NCBI RefSeq assembly: GCF_022699665.1 | Contig: NZ_JALDNB010000007.1 | Coordinates: 186,001-250,000, forward strand | DNA length: 64,000 nucleotides | Reading direction: 5' to 3' | Source: Chryseobacterium aahli | GTDB taxonomy: Bacteria; Bacteroidota; Bacteroidia; Flavobacteriales; Weeksellaceae | Part shown: positions 48,843 to 57,888 of the stretch, in pieces | How the letters are laid out: each line of letters opens with the position of its first letter | Position numbering within the stretch: position 1 is the first letter of the stretch | Translations under genes and position numbers: made by a program | Notes under the pieces: generated by a model | Seen by the model: the letters and a program-made list of their open reading frames with translations, nothing else | Told to the model about the DNA's origin: nothing | Databases searched by the model: none

Positions 48843-50042
48843 ATGAAGAAATATTTAATCCTTTTCACAGTACTTTGTTTTAGCTTTTCTTTCTCACAGC
48901 AAAAGCAGGTAAAGAGAGCAGCAGTAGCATTTTTAAATGTAGAAAACCTTTGGGATACTATTCCATCTGCAGATTATATCGATGGAACATTACCTTTTTC
49001 AAATCCTAAATTCCACCGAAGCGTACCCTTAGACTCTTTGAAATTCTTGGAAACTACCGAAGATTATAAAGGAGAATGGAATAATGAACTTTTAGTAGGA
49101 AAAAAGGTTATCAGAAGACAAATATTAGCAGAAGATTTTACAGCAAACAGCCCTAAAAGATGGGGTACAAAATACTACAATCAGAAATTAGCAAACGAAG
49201 CTAAAGTAATTTCTGAATTGGGAAGACAATATACAAATGACAACCCGGCAATTTGCGGTCTTATAGAAGTTGAAAACAGACAAGTAATTGAAGACCTTAT
49301 AAAACAGCCAGTTTTGGCAAAAAGCAACTACGGAATTGTACATTACAACTCGTATGATGCAAGAGGAATTGATATTGCTATCATCTATCAGAAAAACAGG
49401 TTTGTGGTACAAGATTCTTACACCAAAGAAATTAAAATCTACAATGAAGACGGAAAAAGACAGTATACAAGAGATGTTTTAGTTGTAATAGGACTATTAG
49501 ATGGTGAAAAAATGGCCGTATTTATGAATCACTGGCCTTCGCGAAGTGGTGGTGAAGCCGTTTCTCAACCAAAAAGAAATGCCGCCGCAGCCGTTCTAAA
49601 AAATGAAATGGATAAATTATCGTCAGAACATCCAGGCATTAAATTAATATCAATGGGAGATTACAATGATGATCCTGTAAGTCCGAGTTTAAAAAAACAC
49701 TTAGGATCGGTTGGCGACCCAAGCGAATTATCAGATAAATCGCCTTATTACAATCTTATGTACAAATTATATAGAGCTGGTGTAGCATCTTTAGCCTACA
49801 GAGACGCTCCGAATTTATTTGATCAGATTATTATTTCAAAAAATTTATATTCATCAGAAAAATTAACTCCTACCTACAGCTTGTTTAAGGCGGAAATATA
49901 TGCTCCTTCTTATTTAGTTAACAAAGATGGACAATGGAAAGGCTATCCTTTCCGTTCTTGGGATGGTGACAGATTCACAGGCGGATATAGTGATCACTTT
50001 CCGGCAGTATCAGTGATTCAAAAAGAATACATCAAAAAATAA
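48843..50042 (+). CDS. Exported endonuclease/exonuclease/phosphatase-fold enzyme
   Basis: 399 aa. Signal peptide MKKYLILFTVLCFSFSFSQ. EEP-fold (DNase I-like) motifs appear in order: AAVAFLNVENLWDT with the first Asn; GLIEVENRQ with the metal-binding Glu; DIAIIYQKNRF; FMNHWPSRSGGE with the catalytic His; SMGDYNDDPVSPS with Asp/Asn; and YSDHFPAVSV with the final Asp-His pair. Family members cut DNA/RNA or phosphoesters. An extracellular or periplasmic nuclease next to a TonB receptor system suggests nutrient or phosphate scavenging. A weak -7-like box lies about 30 bases before the ATG. Confidence 0.88.
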   Translation: MKKYLILFTVLCFSFSFSQQKQVKRAAVAFLNVENLWDTIPSADYIDGTLPFSNPKFHRSVPLDSLKFLETTEDYKGEWNNELLVGKKVIRRQILAEDFTANSPKRWGTKYYNQKLANEAKVISELGRQYTNDNPAICGLIEVENRQVIEDLIKQPVLAKSNYGIVHYNSYDARGIDIAIIYQKNRFVVQDSYTKEIKIYNEDGKRQYTRDVLVVIGLLDGEKMAVFMNHWPSRSGGEAVSQPKRNAAAAVLKNEMDKLSSEHPGIKLISMGDYNDDPVSPSLKKHLGSVGDPSELSDKSPYYNLMYKLYRAGVASLAYRDAPNLFDQIIISKNLYSSEKLTPTYSLFKAEIYAPSYLVNKDGQWKGYPFRSWDGDRFTGGYSDHFPAVSVIQKEYIKK

Positions 50043-50050
50043 AATCTAAA

Positions 50051-50076
50051 AGCACTCTTAATTGAGTGCTTTTTTT
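50051..50076 (+). terminator. Terminator after the nuclease-like gene
   Basis: Seven-bp stem agcactc / gagtgct, six-base loop, then seven T. It covers the first in-frame GTG before the next gene and so helps fix that gene's start. Confidence 0.85.
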
Positions 50077-50092
50077 GTGTAACTTTATGATT

Positions 50093-50506
50093 ATGAAAAA
50101 TTTAATCTTAATTATAATCTTCACAATTATTCCGTTGAATTTTACTGCACAATCTTCACCAAAAAATGACAAAGAAGAATCCGCAATGAAACCTGAGAAA
50201 AATGATGATGGCGAATGGGAACTTACCGTAATTGATACTCAGTTTGATTATTTTCTGAATGCGGTTGCAAAACCAATAAGTCAATATTCTGAAAGTTTTT
50301 TGAAAAGCAGAAATTCTTCACTGGTTAATATATGGAATTCTTATTACCGCACTGGAAAGTATCGTAATATAATTGAATCCCTGATTGATTACGATCCCAA
50401 AAAAAACTACGGAACTAAATTCGAATATAAATTATATCAGGTTTTTGTTTTTATTCATTGGAAGTATAATTTGAGACTGAATGGAATTGAATCAAGTGAT
50501 ATATAA
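50093..50506 (+). CDS. Small exported protein of unknown function
   Basis: 137 aa from MKNLILIIIFTIIPLNFTAQ, a clear signal peptide. ATG at 50087 is an alternative; the longer frame from 50066 would start inside the terminator of the previous gene. The mature part begins with a charged linker (KNDKEESAMKPEKNDDGEWE) and continues in a helical region with many aromatic residues (TQFDYFLNAVAKPISQYSESFLKSRNSSLV). The family appears as unnamed DUF proteins in Flavobacteriia. No function can be given. Confidence 0.7.
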   Translation: MKNLILIIIFTIIPLNFTAQSSPKNDKEESAMKPEKNDDGEWELTVIDTQFDYFLNAVAKPISQYSESFLKSRNSSLVNIWNSYYRTGKYRNIIESLIDYDPKKNYGTKFEYKLYQVFVFIHWKYNLRLNGIESSDI

Positions 50507-50512
50507 GATAAC

Positions 50513-50543
50513 AAAAAAGGTTCAGAAATTCTGAACCTTTTTT
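50513..50543. terminator. Bidirectional terminator between the 50093 gene and sodB
   Basis: Near-perfect palindrome: 14-15-bp stem (aaaaaaggttcagaa / ttctgaacctttttt) with a minimal loop. It serves both convergent genes. Confidence 0.9.
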
Positions 50544-50561
50544 GTTAATTAAAGATGATGA

Positions 50562-51158
50562 TTATTTGTTAAATAACTCTTCAACTTTATCCCAATTTAC
50601 TACATCAAAGAATGCAGCTACATAATCAGGTCTTCTGTTTTGGTAATTTAAATAATAAGCATGCTCCCAAACGTCTAATCCTAAAACTGGAGTTCCTTTA
50701 GCATCAGCAGTTGGCATTAGTGGGTTATCTTGATTTGGAGTAGAAGTTACAGATACAGATCCGTCTTCGTTTTTCACTAACCAAGCCCATCCAGAACCGA
50801 ATCTTGTTTTTGCAGCATCAGAAAAATCAGTTTTGAATTTCTCAAGACCACCATAATTTTCAATAGCAGCTTTTACGCTTCCTACCGGCTCTTTGCTTCC
50901 GCCAGGAGTTAAAATTTCCCAGAACAATGAGTGATTGAAGTGACCTCCACCGTTATTTCTAACAGCCGGCTTTTCAACACCATTTCTACAGATATCTTCA
51001 ATAGACAATTCTGCAAGATCAGTACCTTCAATCGCTTTATTTAAATTATCGATGTAAGCCTGGTGGTGCTTTGTATGGTGAATCTCCATAGTTTTTGCAT
51101 CAATTGTAGGCTCAAGAGCATCGTACGAATATCCTAATTTTGGTAATTCAAATGACAT
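50562..51158 (-). CDS. Superoxide dismutase, Fe/Mn type
   Basis: 198 aa. Converts superoxide to oxygen and hydrogen peroxide. Metal ligands: His27 in [12 protein letters not shown], His in [11 protein letters not shown], and the Asp/His pair in [20 protein letters not shown]. The length and the [13 protein letters not shown] segment fit the cambialistic Fe/Mn group; the metal cannot be read from sequence alone. No signal peptide, so it is cytoplasmic. Single gene, facing the preceding gene across a shared terminator. Confidence 0.96.
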   Translation of the reverse strand: MSFELPKLGYSYDALEPTIDAKTMEIHHTKHHQAYIDNLNKAIEGTDLAELSIEDICRNGVEKPAVRNNGGGHFNHSLFWEILTPGGSKEPVGSVKAAIENYGGLEKFKTDFSDAAKTRFGSGWAWLVKNEDGSVSVTSTPNQDNPLMPTADAKGTPVLGLDVWEHAYYLNYQNRRPDYVAAFFDVVNWDKVEELFNK

Positions 51159-51286
51159 AAGTTTAATTTTTAATGTTAATATGTAAATTTAGCCAATATT
51201 TAAGCCAATATCAACAATTGCAGATTATTTTAATAAATCTTTAACATTGATACTTTAATTTACAATTTTGAACTGTATTCAAATAA

Positions 51287-51312
51287 AAAAGCACAGACCT
51301 CAATCTGTGCTT
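51287..51312 (-). terminator. Terminator of rho
   Basis: Nine-bp stem aagcacaga / tctgtgctt, six-base loop, T run on the minus strand. Confidence 0.85.
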
Positions 51313-51336
51313 CGTATAAACAATATTAACTTATGT

Positions 51337-53217
51337 CTATCTATTCATAGACATTAAAAATTCTTCGTTGTTCAGAGTTCCTCTGATGTTTTTGTTGACA
51401 AATTCCATTGCTTCGATAGGATTCATTTCTGAAAGATACTTTCTGAAAATCCACATTCTCTGTGAAGTTACCTCATCCAGCAATAAATCATCTCTTCTTG
51501 TGCTTGAAGAAACCAAATCAATAGCAGGATAAATTCTTCTGTTGGCAATTTTTCTGTCCAATTGAAGTTCCATGTTTCCGGTACCTTTGAATTCTTCAAA
51601 GATCACTTCATCCATTTTAGAACCCGTATCAATCAATGCAGTTGCAATGATTGTCAAAGATCCACCGTTTTCAATTTTTCTTGCAGCTCCGAAGAATCTT
51701 TTCGGCTTATGTAAAGCATTTGCATCTACACCACCCGAAAGTACTTTTCCAGAAGCCGGAGTTACTGTATTGTAAGCTCTTGCTAATCTTGTAATTGAAT
51801 CTAATAAAATAACCACATCATGACCACATTCTACCATTCTCTGAGCTTTCGCAAGAACAAGATTAGCCACTTTAACGTGTTTATCTGCAGCTTCGTCAAA
51901 TGTAGAAGCAATAACTTCTGCATTTACACTTCTTTCCATGTCGGTAACTTCTTCAGGACGTTCGTCGATCAAAAGAACCATCATATACACTTCAGGGTGA
52001 TTGGCTGCGATAGAATTAGCAATATCTTTCAGCAACATCGTTTTACCGGTTTTTGGCTGAGCAACAATCATCGCTCTTTGTCCTTTTCCGATGGGTGCAA
52101 ATAAATCAACGATTCTTGTAGACATCGTAGAATTATCTCCTGAAAGGTTAAATTTCTCTTCCGGGAAAAGTGGCGTTAAATATTCAAAAGCAACACGATC
52201 CTTGATAAATGCCAAATCACGCCCGTTAACTTCTATTGGTTTTAATAATGAAAAATATTTTTCACCTTCTTTTGGTAAACGTACAATACCTCTTACGGTA
52301 TCTCCTGTTTTTAAACCAAAATTTCTGATTTGTGCAGTTGAAACATACACGTCATCCGGTGAAGAGATATAACTGAAATCCGAAGAACGCAAAAATCCGT
52401 AGTTATCTGGTAGAATTTCTAAAACACCTTCAATACTAACCATTCCGTCGAAATTGAATTCTTTTCTGGATTCAGTTTCTTCTCTTTCAGAATTTCTGTT
52501 CTGATTTTGATTAGGATTCTGGTTTTGATTAGGGTTGTTTGGGTTAGAATTCTGATTTTGGTTATTGTTCTGATTTCTGTTTTGTTGTGGATTTCCACCG
52601 TTTTGTTGTGGATGGTTTGAACCTTTTTGATTCGGATTCTGACCTTGTTGTTGCTGTTGTTGCGGTCTTTTAGGTCTTTCTTCTCTCGCTTGTACTTGTG
52701 CAGGAGTTGCTACAGCTACTTGAGGATCTGTATTTATCGGAGTTTCCTCTTTTTCCTGAGTTTGTTCTTCAGAAGTATTGGTAGGAGCTACTCTTTTTCT
52801 TTTCTGTTTTGAAGCATTGTTTGCAGGTCTTTCTTCTACAGCACCTTTTGCGGGTTCTTTTACGATTGCCTCTGCAATAACTTCTTTCTCTTCTGTTACT
52901 TCCTCGGTTTTGGCAAGTTCAGCTTCTGTGGGAGTTTCTGTGGCAACTTTTGGTCTTGCCGGTTTTTTGGGTGCTGCTTTTTTAGGAGCAGCTTTCACCA
53001 CTTTTTCTGCTGCAGCAGGTTTTTCTTCAGTTTCAGTGCTGCTTTCTGTAGTATTGAAGTAATCTTTTGTAACTTTAGGGTTGGAAGCCTGAAAATCAAG
53101 AACTGCGAAGATTTTATCATTATCTGTGCTGTTTCTTGCAACCTTAACGCCCAAATCTTTTAGGATTTTAGTCAATTCCGTTACGGATTTTGACCTTAAC
53201 GTTTCTATGTTAAACAT
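51337..53217 (-). CDS. rho: Transcription termination factor Rho with long disordered Q/N-rich insertion
   Basis: 626 aa against about 420 in E. coli. The Rho N-terminal helix-extended-loop-helix ([24 protein letters not shown]) is followed by about 200 residues of low complexity: a Lys/Ala/Pro/Glu part (55-185) and a Gln/Asn-rich part (186-242, [12 protein letters not shown]... [13 protein letters not shown]). The cold-shock-like RNA-binding domain ([15 protein letters not shown]) and the hexameric ATPase with Walker A QPKTGKT at 387-393 and [12 protein letters not shown] follow. Insertions of this kind are typical of Bacteroidota Rho. Terminates untranslated RNA. Single gene with its own promoter and a leader of about 75 bases. 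Confidence 0.96.
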   Translation of the reverse strand: MFNIETLRSKSVTELTKILKDLGVKVARNSTDNDKIFAVLDFQASNPKVTKDYFNTTESSTETEEKPAAAEKVVKAAPKKAAPKKPARPKVATETPTEAELAKTEEVTEEKEVIAEAIVKEPAKGAVEERPANNASKQKRKRVAPTNTSEEQTQEKEETPINTDPQVAVATPAQVQAREERPKRPQQQQQQGQNPNQKGSNHPQQNGGNPQQNRNQNNNQNQNSNPNNPNQNQNPNQNQNRNSEREETESRKEFNFDGMVSIEGVLEILPDNYGFLRSSDFSYISSPDDVYVSTAQIRNFGLKTGDTVRGIVRLPKEGEKYFSLLKPIEVNGRDLAFIKDRVAFEYLTPLFPEEKFNLSGDNSTMSTRIVDLFAPIGKGQRAMIVAQPKTGKTMLLKDIANSIAANHPEVYMMVLLIDERPEEVTDMERSVNAEVIASTFDEAADKHVKVANLVLAKAQRMVECGHDVVILLDSITRLARAYNTVTPASGKVLSGGVDANALHKPKRFFGAARKIENGGSLTIIATALIDTGSKMDEVIFEEFKGTGNMELQLDRKIANRRIYPAIDLVSSSTRRDDLLLDEVTSQRMWIFRKYLSEMNPIEAMEFVNKNIRGTLNNEEFLMSMNR

Positions 53218-53296
53218 ATATAAAGTAAAAATGTAATTAGTTGTGAGTAAGAAAAGTAAGTCCGGTGACTTTTGTTTTCAAGTACATTGTATAATG

Positions 53297-53326
53297 CAAA
53301 TCTACACTTATTTTTGAATTGTGCAA
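53297..53326 (-). promoter_or_regulatory. Promoter of rho
   Basis: Minus strand: TAGATTTG (53297-53304) with TTG at 53324-53326, 19 bases apart. Overlaps the divergent promoter of the DUF4293 gene. Confidence 0.6.
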
Positions 53327-53343
53327 AATTTATGTTATTTTTG
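53314..53343 (+). promoter_or_regulatory. Promoter of the DUF4293 gene
   Basis: TTG at 53314-53316 and TATTTTTG at 53336-53343, 19 bases apart. The -33 regions of this and the rho promoter share bases, so the two may compete for polymerase. Confidence 0.55.
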
Positions 53344-53362
53344 CTCCTGAATTTAAAATTCT

Positions 53363-53752
53363 ATGTTACAAAGAATACAAACTATTTGGATTTTGCTATC
53401 CGTTTTAGCGGCGGCATTCCTATATATTACAGGACAAGATGTAGAAGTTTTCGGAAATGTTCCGATTATCAGCATTTCATCGATTGTTTTGGTTTTGATA
53501 GGTGCATTCAGTTTGTTTAGTTTTAAAAACAGAAAAAGACAAATCATGCTGAATAACATCAGCATCATTATAAACGCTTTGTTGATTGGTATATTGGTGT
53601 ACTGGGTACAAAACTTATCCGGAGGAATTGATTTTCCTGAGAAGGGTATTGAGCCGGTTTTCCCATTGATTGCGGTAATTTGTTTGTTTATAGCAAATAT
53701 TTTTATCAAAAAAGATGAGAGGCTCGTAAAATCTGTAGACAGACTCCGATAA
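53363..53752 (+). CDS. DUF4293-like small membrane protein
   Basis: 129 aa with four membrane helices; the opening MLQRIQTIWILLSVLAAAFLY is the standard DUF4293 start. A charged patch KNRKRQIMLN lies between helices 2 and 3. The family is found only in Bacteroidota and is almost always divergent from rho, as here. Function unknown. Single gene with terminator. Confidence 0.88.
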   Translation: MLQRIQTIWILLSVLAAAFLYITGQDVEVFGNVPIISISSIVLVLIGAFSLFSFKNRKRQIMLNNISIIINALLIGILVYWVQNLSGGIDFPEKGIEPVFPLIAVICLFIANIFIKKDERLVKSVDRLR

Positions 53753-53778
53753 CCTTACAATGATTTTTTTTGAGTAAG

Positions 53779-53810
53779 AACAGCTTCTTTTTAGGAGCTG
53801 TTTTTTTTAT
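53779..53810 (+). terminator. Terminator after the DUF4293 gene
   Basis: Ten-pair stem aacagcttct / aggagctgtt, TTTT loop, eight T. Confidence 0.9.
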
Positions 53811-53963
53811 TTCTTATTTAAAGTGAAGACTCATAAATTCTCTGAGATGTATCAGTTTTATTTTAAATTTGTTAGATATTTACTTTTAAACATAAATTAC
53901 ATTAAGCTTAATGCAACATTTTACACAAAATTGCGACAGATTCAATTAAAATAAATATTCAAT

Positions 53964-54890
53964 ATGAAAAAACTAACCTACCTCGTTCTATCTTTATTCT
54001 CTGCAACAGCTTTTGCACAGGAAGTATCTACAGAAAGAATTAAAACGGTGATCTCTACTTTAGCTTCAGATGAAATGAAAGGCCGTGAAATAGGAACACC
54101 TGAAAATGACAATGCAGCGAATTATATTGCAACACTTTTTAAAGAAAACAATTTAGAATACTGCACCGGAAATTCTTATCTCGTACCGTTTGATTACAAA
54201 GGAAAAACAGCGTACAATGTTTGCGGAATCAAAAAAGGAAAATCTGAGAAAACGTTAGGCTTTTCAGGACACTTTGATCATATCGGAGTGAGCAAAAAAG
54301 GAGGTGAGGACACTATCTATAATGGCGCAGATGACGATGCGAGTGGAATTACAACTTTGGTAGGAATTGCAGATTATTTTAAAAATAAAAAACCTGAATT
54401 CTCAATGGTTTTCATGGCATTTAATGGTGAAGAAAAAGGAATGCTCGGTTCAACGGCAATTGCTGAAGATAAAGGTTTAGATAAAATTTATAAAAATCTT
54501 GATGCGCTTTTTAATTTTGAAATGGTTGCCACAGAATCTGAATTTGGAAAAAATGCTGTTTTCATCACAGGCGACGAATTTTCTGACCTTGATGAATTGT
54601 TTAATCAAAATGCTGTAAATGGTTTAAAAATACATCCTGACCCTTATGCGTCAGAGCAATTATTCTACAGATCAGACAATGTAAGTTTTGTGAAGAAAAA
54701 AATTATTGCCCATTCTATTTCTACGGCAGACATGAGTAAAATCAAACATTATCATCAACTGAATGACGAAATCAATGTTGTTGATTTTGATAATCTTACC
54801 CAATTAATCAACAATTTCGGGAAGACTTTGGAAAAATTAAACACAAAAAACTTCAATCCGAAGTATAATGATAAAGTAAAATTCAATTAA
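53964..54890 (+). CDS. Exported M28-family zinc aminopeptidase
   Basis: 308 aa. Signal peptide MKKLTYLVLSLFSATAFAQ. Zinc-site residues in order: His103 in FSGHFDHIG, Asp123 in NGADDDASGI, and Glu156-Glu157 in FNGEEKGMLGS, the catalytic base and a zinc ligand; a later Glu in FEMV and a His in KIKHYHQLND complete the pattern. M28 enzymes remove N-terminal residues from peptides. Location is probably periplasmic. It shares no operon partner other than the ABC exporter 50 bases downstream, which has its own promoter box. Confidence 0.9.
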   Translation: MKKLTYLVLSLFSATAFAQEVSTERIKTVISTLASDEMKGREIGTPENDNAANYIATLFKENNLEYCTGNSYLVPFDYKGKTAYNVCGIKKGKSEKTLGFSGHFDHIGVSKKGGEDTIYNGADDDASGITTLVGIADYFKNKKPEFSMVFMAFNGEEKGMLGSTAIAEDKGLDKIYKNLDALFNFEMVATESEFGKNAVFITGDEFSDLDELFNQNAVNGLKIHPDPYASEQLFYRSDNVSFVKKKIIAHSISTADMSKIKHYHQLNDEINVVDFDNLTQLINNFGKTLEKLNTKNFNPKYNDKVKFN

Positions 54891-54915
54891 AAACGTCTTA
54901 TCATTATATTTTAAT

Positions 54916-54923
54916 TAATTTTG
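54916..54923 (+). promoter_or_regulatory. -7 box (TAATTTTG) of the ABC exporter gene
   Basis: Exact TAnnTTTG, 17 bases before the ATG at 54941. Confidence 0.45.
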
Positions 54924-54940
54924 CTATCCAATTTTATTGA

Positions 54941-56779
54941 ATGAACGAATATAAAAAAATACTAAAATTCGCAAGACCTCATCAGAAATATATTTACGGG
55001 AGTTTAGCCTTCAACTTGCTGTATTCTTTTTTTCAGATAGCTTCATTAGGAGCCATCCTACCAGTATTAGGAATGCTTTTCGGTACTATCAAGCCTGAAA
55101 AATATGAGTCGGCTCCGGTTTATTCAGGCGAAATTGTAGATGCATTATCTTATTTGAAAGAGTATTTAAATTATACGGTACAAAATTTAGTTACAGAATA
55201 CGGCACGCTCAATGTATTAGCTTGGCTTTGTATTATCACGGCATTCATGTTTTTATTAAGAAACATATTTAGATACCTCGGATCTTATCTTTTGATCAAT
55301 TATCGTGTTGGTGTTACCAAAGATCTTCGTGGAGCGATGTACAGAAAAATTCTTTCATTGCCTGTTTCTTTCTTTACAGAAAGTCGAAAAGGAGATATGA
55401 TGTCTCGTATGTCAAACGACGTAGGTGAAGTAGAAGGCAATATCTTGGGAAGCTTAGTAGATTTGATCAACTCTCCATTTATGTTGATCAGTACTTTGGT
55501 GACTTTGTTTTTCTTAAGCCCCGAAATGACACTTTTCTCGTTATTGGTACTACCAGTAATGGGAACATTAATCGCATTAATAGGAAAAAGCCTTAAAAAA
55601 GATTCTCACGAAGCTCAGAACGAAATGGGAACTATTTTTTCAATCGTAGACGAAACATTAAAATCATCAAAAGTAATTAAGATTTTTAATGCTGAAAAAA
55701 TAATGAACAGCCGTTTTATGGGTTCGATGCAAAAGTGGATCAACAGCTCTATAAGATTAGGAAGAAAAAAAGAACTGGCATCACCAATGAGCGAATTCTT
55801 GGGATCTATAACATTTTTAATAATTGCATGGTACGGTGGAAAACAAATTATTGTAGAAAAAAGCATTTCACCAGAAGATTTTCTTGTGTTTTTGGGAATG
55901 TTTTTTCAAATTTTACCGCCAATGAAAAGTTTGTCAACATCTATTTCAAATATCCAGAAAGGGGAAGCTTCTCTTACCAGAGTTTTGGAAATTCTTGAAG
56001 CCGATGTGAAAATTGAGGAAGTTGCCGAGCCAGTTTCTATATCAAATCTTGATGCTCACATAGAATTTAAAGACATTGGTTTTTATTATGATAAATCTAA
56101 TTTAATCCTAAAAAATTTCAATTTAAAAATACCTAAAGGAAAAACAGTTGCTTTGGTAGGACAAAGTGGAAGCGGAAAGACAACTATCGCAAATCTTTTA
56201 GCGAGGTTCTATGATGTTTCCGAAGGTCAGATTTTAATTGACGAAACTGACATTAAACATTTAAAACTCGAAGAATACAGAAAGCTATTGGGTATGGTAA
56301 CTCAGGAATCTGTTCTTTTCAACGATACGGTTTACAATAACATTTTAATGGGTAAACCTGAAGCTTCCAGAGATGAAGTGATTGCTGCAGCTAAAATTGC
56401 CAATGCAGATCTATTTATCACTCAACTTCCGAATGGTTACGACACCAATATCGGAGACGACGGAGGAAAACTTTCAGGCGGACAGAAACAAAGAGTTTCT
56501 ATCGCAAGAGCAGTTCTGAAAAACCCACCAATTATGATTTTGGATGAAGCAACTTCCGCTTTGGATACAGAATCTGAAAAATTTGTACAGGATGCCCTTG
56601 AAAAAATGATGGAAAACAGAACATCTTTAGTCATTGCCCACCGACTTTCAACCATCCAAAAAGCAGATTGGATTGTCGTAATGGAAAAAGGCGATATTAT
56701 GGAACAAGGAACCCATCAGGAACTTATGGCAAAACGAGGAACCTATCACAAACTCGTAGAGCTACAAAATTTTGATTAA
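54941..56779 (+). CDS. ABC exporter, fused permease and ATPase (MsbA-like)
   Basis: 612 aa. Six membrane helices in residues about 15-330 (one ABC_membrane unit with coupling loop RGAMYRKILSLPVSFFTESRKGDMMSR), then an ATPase with Walker A GQSGSGKTT, Q-loop VTQESVLFNDT, signature KLSGGQKQR, Walker B IMILDEATS and switch His in IAHRLS. It forms a homodimer. MsbA-type members flip lipid A from the inner to the outer leaflet, and this full-length Bacteroidota group is usually assigned there, but drug or lipid export cannot be excluded. The DUF1801 gene follows after 21 bases. Confidence 0.85.
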   Translation: MNEYKKILKFARPHQKYIYGSLAFNLLYSFFQIASLGAILPVLGMLFGTIKPEKYESAPVYSGEIVDALSYLKEYLNYTVQNLVTEYGTLNVLAWLCIITAFMFLLRNIFRYLGSYLLINYRVGVTKDLRGAMYRKILSLPVSFFTESRKGDMMSRMSNDVGEVEGNILGSLVDLINSPFMLISTLVTLFFLSPEMTLFSLLVLPVMGTLIALIGKSLKKDSHEAQNEMGTIFSIVDETLKSSKVIKIFNAEKIMNSRFMGSMQKWINSSIRLGRKKELASPMSEFLGSITFLIIAWYGGKQIIVEKSISPEDFLVFLGMFFQILPPMKSLSTSISNIQKGEASLTRVLEILEADVKIEEVAEPVSISNLDAHIEFKDIGFYYDKSNLILKNFNLKIPKGKTVALVGQSGSGKTTIANLLARFYDVSEGQILIDETDIKHLKLEEYRKLLGMVTQESVLFNDTVYNNILMGKPEASRDEVIAAAKIANADLFITQLPNGYDTNIGDDGGKLSGGQKQRVSIARAVLKNPPIMILDEATSALDTESEKFVQDALEKMMENRTSLVIAHRLSTIQKADWIVVMEKGDIMEQGTHQELMAKRGTYHKLVELQNFD

Positions 56780-56800
56780 ATCTTTTTAAATTTATTTAAA

Positions 56801-57148
56801 ATGAACCCTATACAAGAGTACTTCTTCAGAATCAATGAACCTGAGCGAAGTACTCTTTTGTTTTTAAGAAAGAAGATTTTAGAATCGGATCCTGAAAACA
56901 TTACTGAAACTTTAAGCTTCGGACTTCCGTTTTTTAAGTTTAAAAAGAAAATGCTGTGTTATCTGTATTACAGCAAAAAGCATCAGAAACATTACATCAG
57001 CTTTTATCATGGCGACCGATTAGATTACCCCGAATTGATTTCAGAAGGCAGAAAGAAGTTTAAAATCCTTTTGATTGACATGGATGAGGATTTGCCTCTG
57101 GAATTAATATTGACGCTAATCAATGAGGTAAAAAAGCATATAAAATAA
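56801..57148 (+). CDS. DUF1801-like small protein
   Basis: 115 aa, cytoplasmic. The family pattern is visible in ITETLSFGLPFFKFKKKMLCYLYYSK and in HYISFYHGDRLDYPELISEGRKKFK, the DUF1801/YdhG fold, a small alpha/beta protein related to iron-chaperone frataxin-like folds. No function is established. It lies 21 bases after the ABC exporter and shares its transcript. A bidirectional hairpin ends it. Confidence 0.8.
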   Translation: MNPIQEYFFRINEPERSTLLFLRKKILESDPENITETLSFGLPFFKFKKKMLCYLYYSKKHQKHYISFYHGDRLDYPELISEGRKKFKILLIDMDEDLPLELILTLINEVKKHIK

Positions 57149-57176
57149 CAATTACAATATCAATCCTGATAAAACT

Positions 57177-57206
57177 AAAAGACCGCCTCTTTCGAAACGG
57201 TCTTTA
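57177..57206. terminator. Bidirectional terminator between the DUF1801 gene and psd
   Basis: Stem aaagaccg / cggtcttt with a 12-base loop and A/T runs on both sides. Confidence 0.8.
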
Positions 57207-57230
57207 TTTATTTTTTGTAATTGCTAAATA

Positions 57231-57884
57231 CTAATCTTTCATTCTTGCGATCACATCAATTCCTCCTTTGGTTTTATCACCAATTTTGCAGATAATCTCA
57301 GTGTCTAACGGTAAGAATATATCCATTCTTGAACCGAATTTAATGAAACCAAATTCATGTCCGGCTTTTGCTGCATCGCCTTCATTACAATAGAAAACAA
57401 TTCTTCTCGCTACATATCCTGCAATCTGTCTGAAAACCACTTTATGATTGGTCATACTTTCTACAGCAACTGTTGTTCTTTCGTTTTCTGTAGAAGATTT
57501 TTCGTGCCACGCTACCAGATATTTCCCTGGATGATATTTTTTATAAATAACGTTTCCTGAAACCGGATATCTACAAATGTGAACATTGAGCGGAGACATG
57601 AAAATCGAAACCTGAATGGCTTTTTCCTTTAAAAATTCAGTTTCTTCAACTTCCTTAATCATTACAACCTTACCATCAACAGGCGCAATGACATTCTCCG
57701 TATGATCCAAAATATCACGATTCGGAACCCTGAAAAACCAAAACACCAAAGCATAAATAACTAATATGGGTATGATGATTAAAAGCGACCACATTTCCAG
57801 GAAATAGATAGCTACCGACGCAATTATTGCAAACAATACACTGGCAACTACGATGGTGCCTTTTGATTCTTTATGTAACTTCAT
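57231..57884 (-). CDS. psd: Phosphatidylserine decarboxylase proenzyme, short form
   Basis: 217 aa. Makes phosphatidylethanolamine from phosphatidylserine at the inner membrane. Two hydrophobic segments near residues 10-52 anchor it. FIKFGSRMD holds the self-cleavage site Gly184-Ser185, which yields the pyruvoyl group on the small subunit; APVDGKVV and FMSPLNVHICRYPVSG carry the other conserved Asp and His residues. The last gene of the LUD-cdsA-psd run: it starts four bases after the cdsA stop. The co-location with cdsA makes phospholipid synthesis the clear role. Confidence 0.93.
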   Translation of the reverse strand: MKLHKESKGTIVVASVLFAIIASVAIYFLEMWSLLIIIPILVIYALVFWFFRVPNRDILDHTENVIAPVDGKVVMIKEVEETEFLKEKAIQVSIFMSPLNVHICRYPVSGNVIYKKYHPGKYLVAWHEKSSTENERTTVAVESMTNHKVVFRQIAGYVARRIVFYCNEGDAAKAGHEFGFIKFGSRMDIFLPLDTEIICKIGDKTKGGIDVIARMKD

Positions 57885-57888
57885 GAGT

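Noticed and set aside
51820..52372. Two overlapping frames of about 93 codons antisense to rho
   Set aside because: Shadows of the conserved ATPase coding sequence; Cys- and Phe-rich nonsense-like composition.
53353..53709. 118-codon open frame antisense to the DUF4293 gene
   Set aside because: It overlaps the recognised gene for its whole length, and its sequence has no domain-like pattern.
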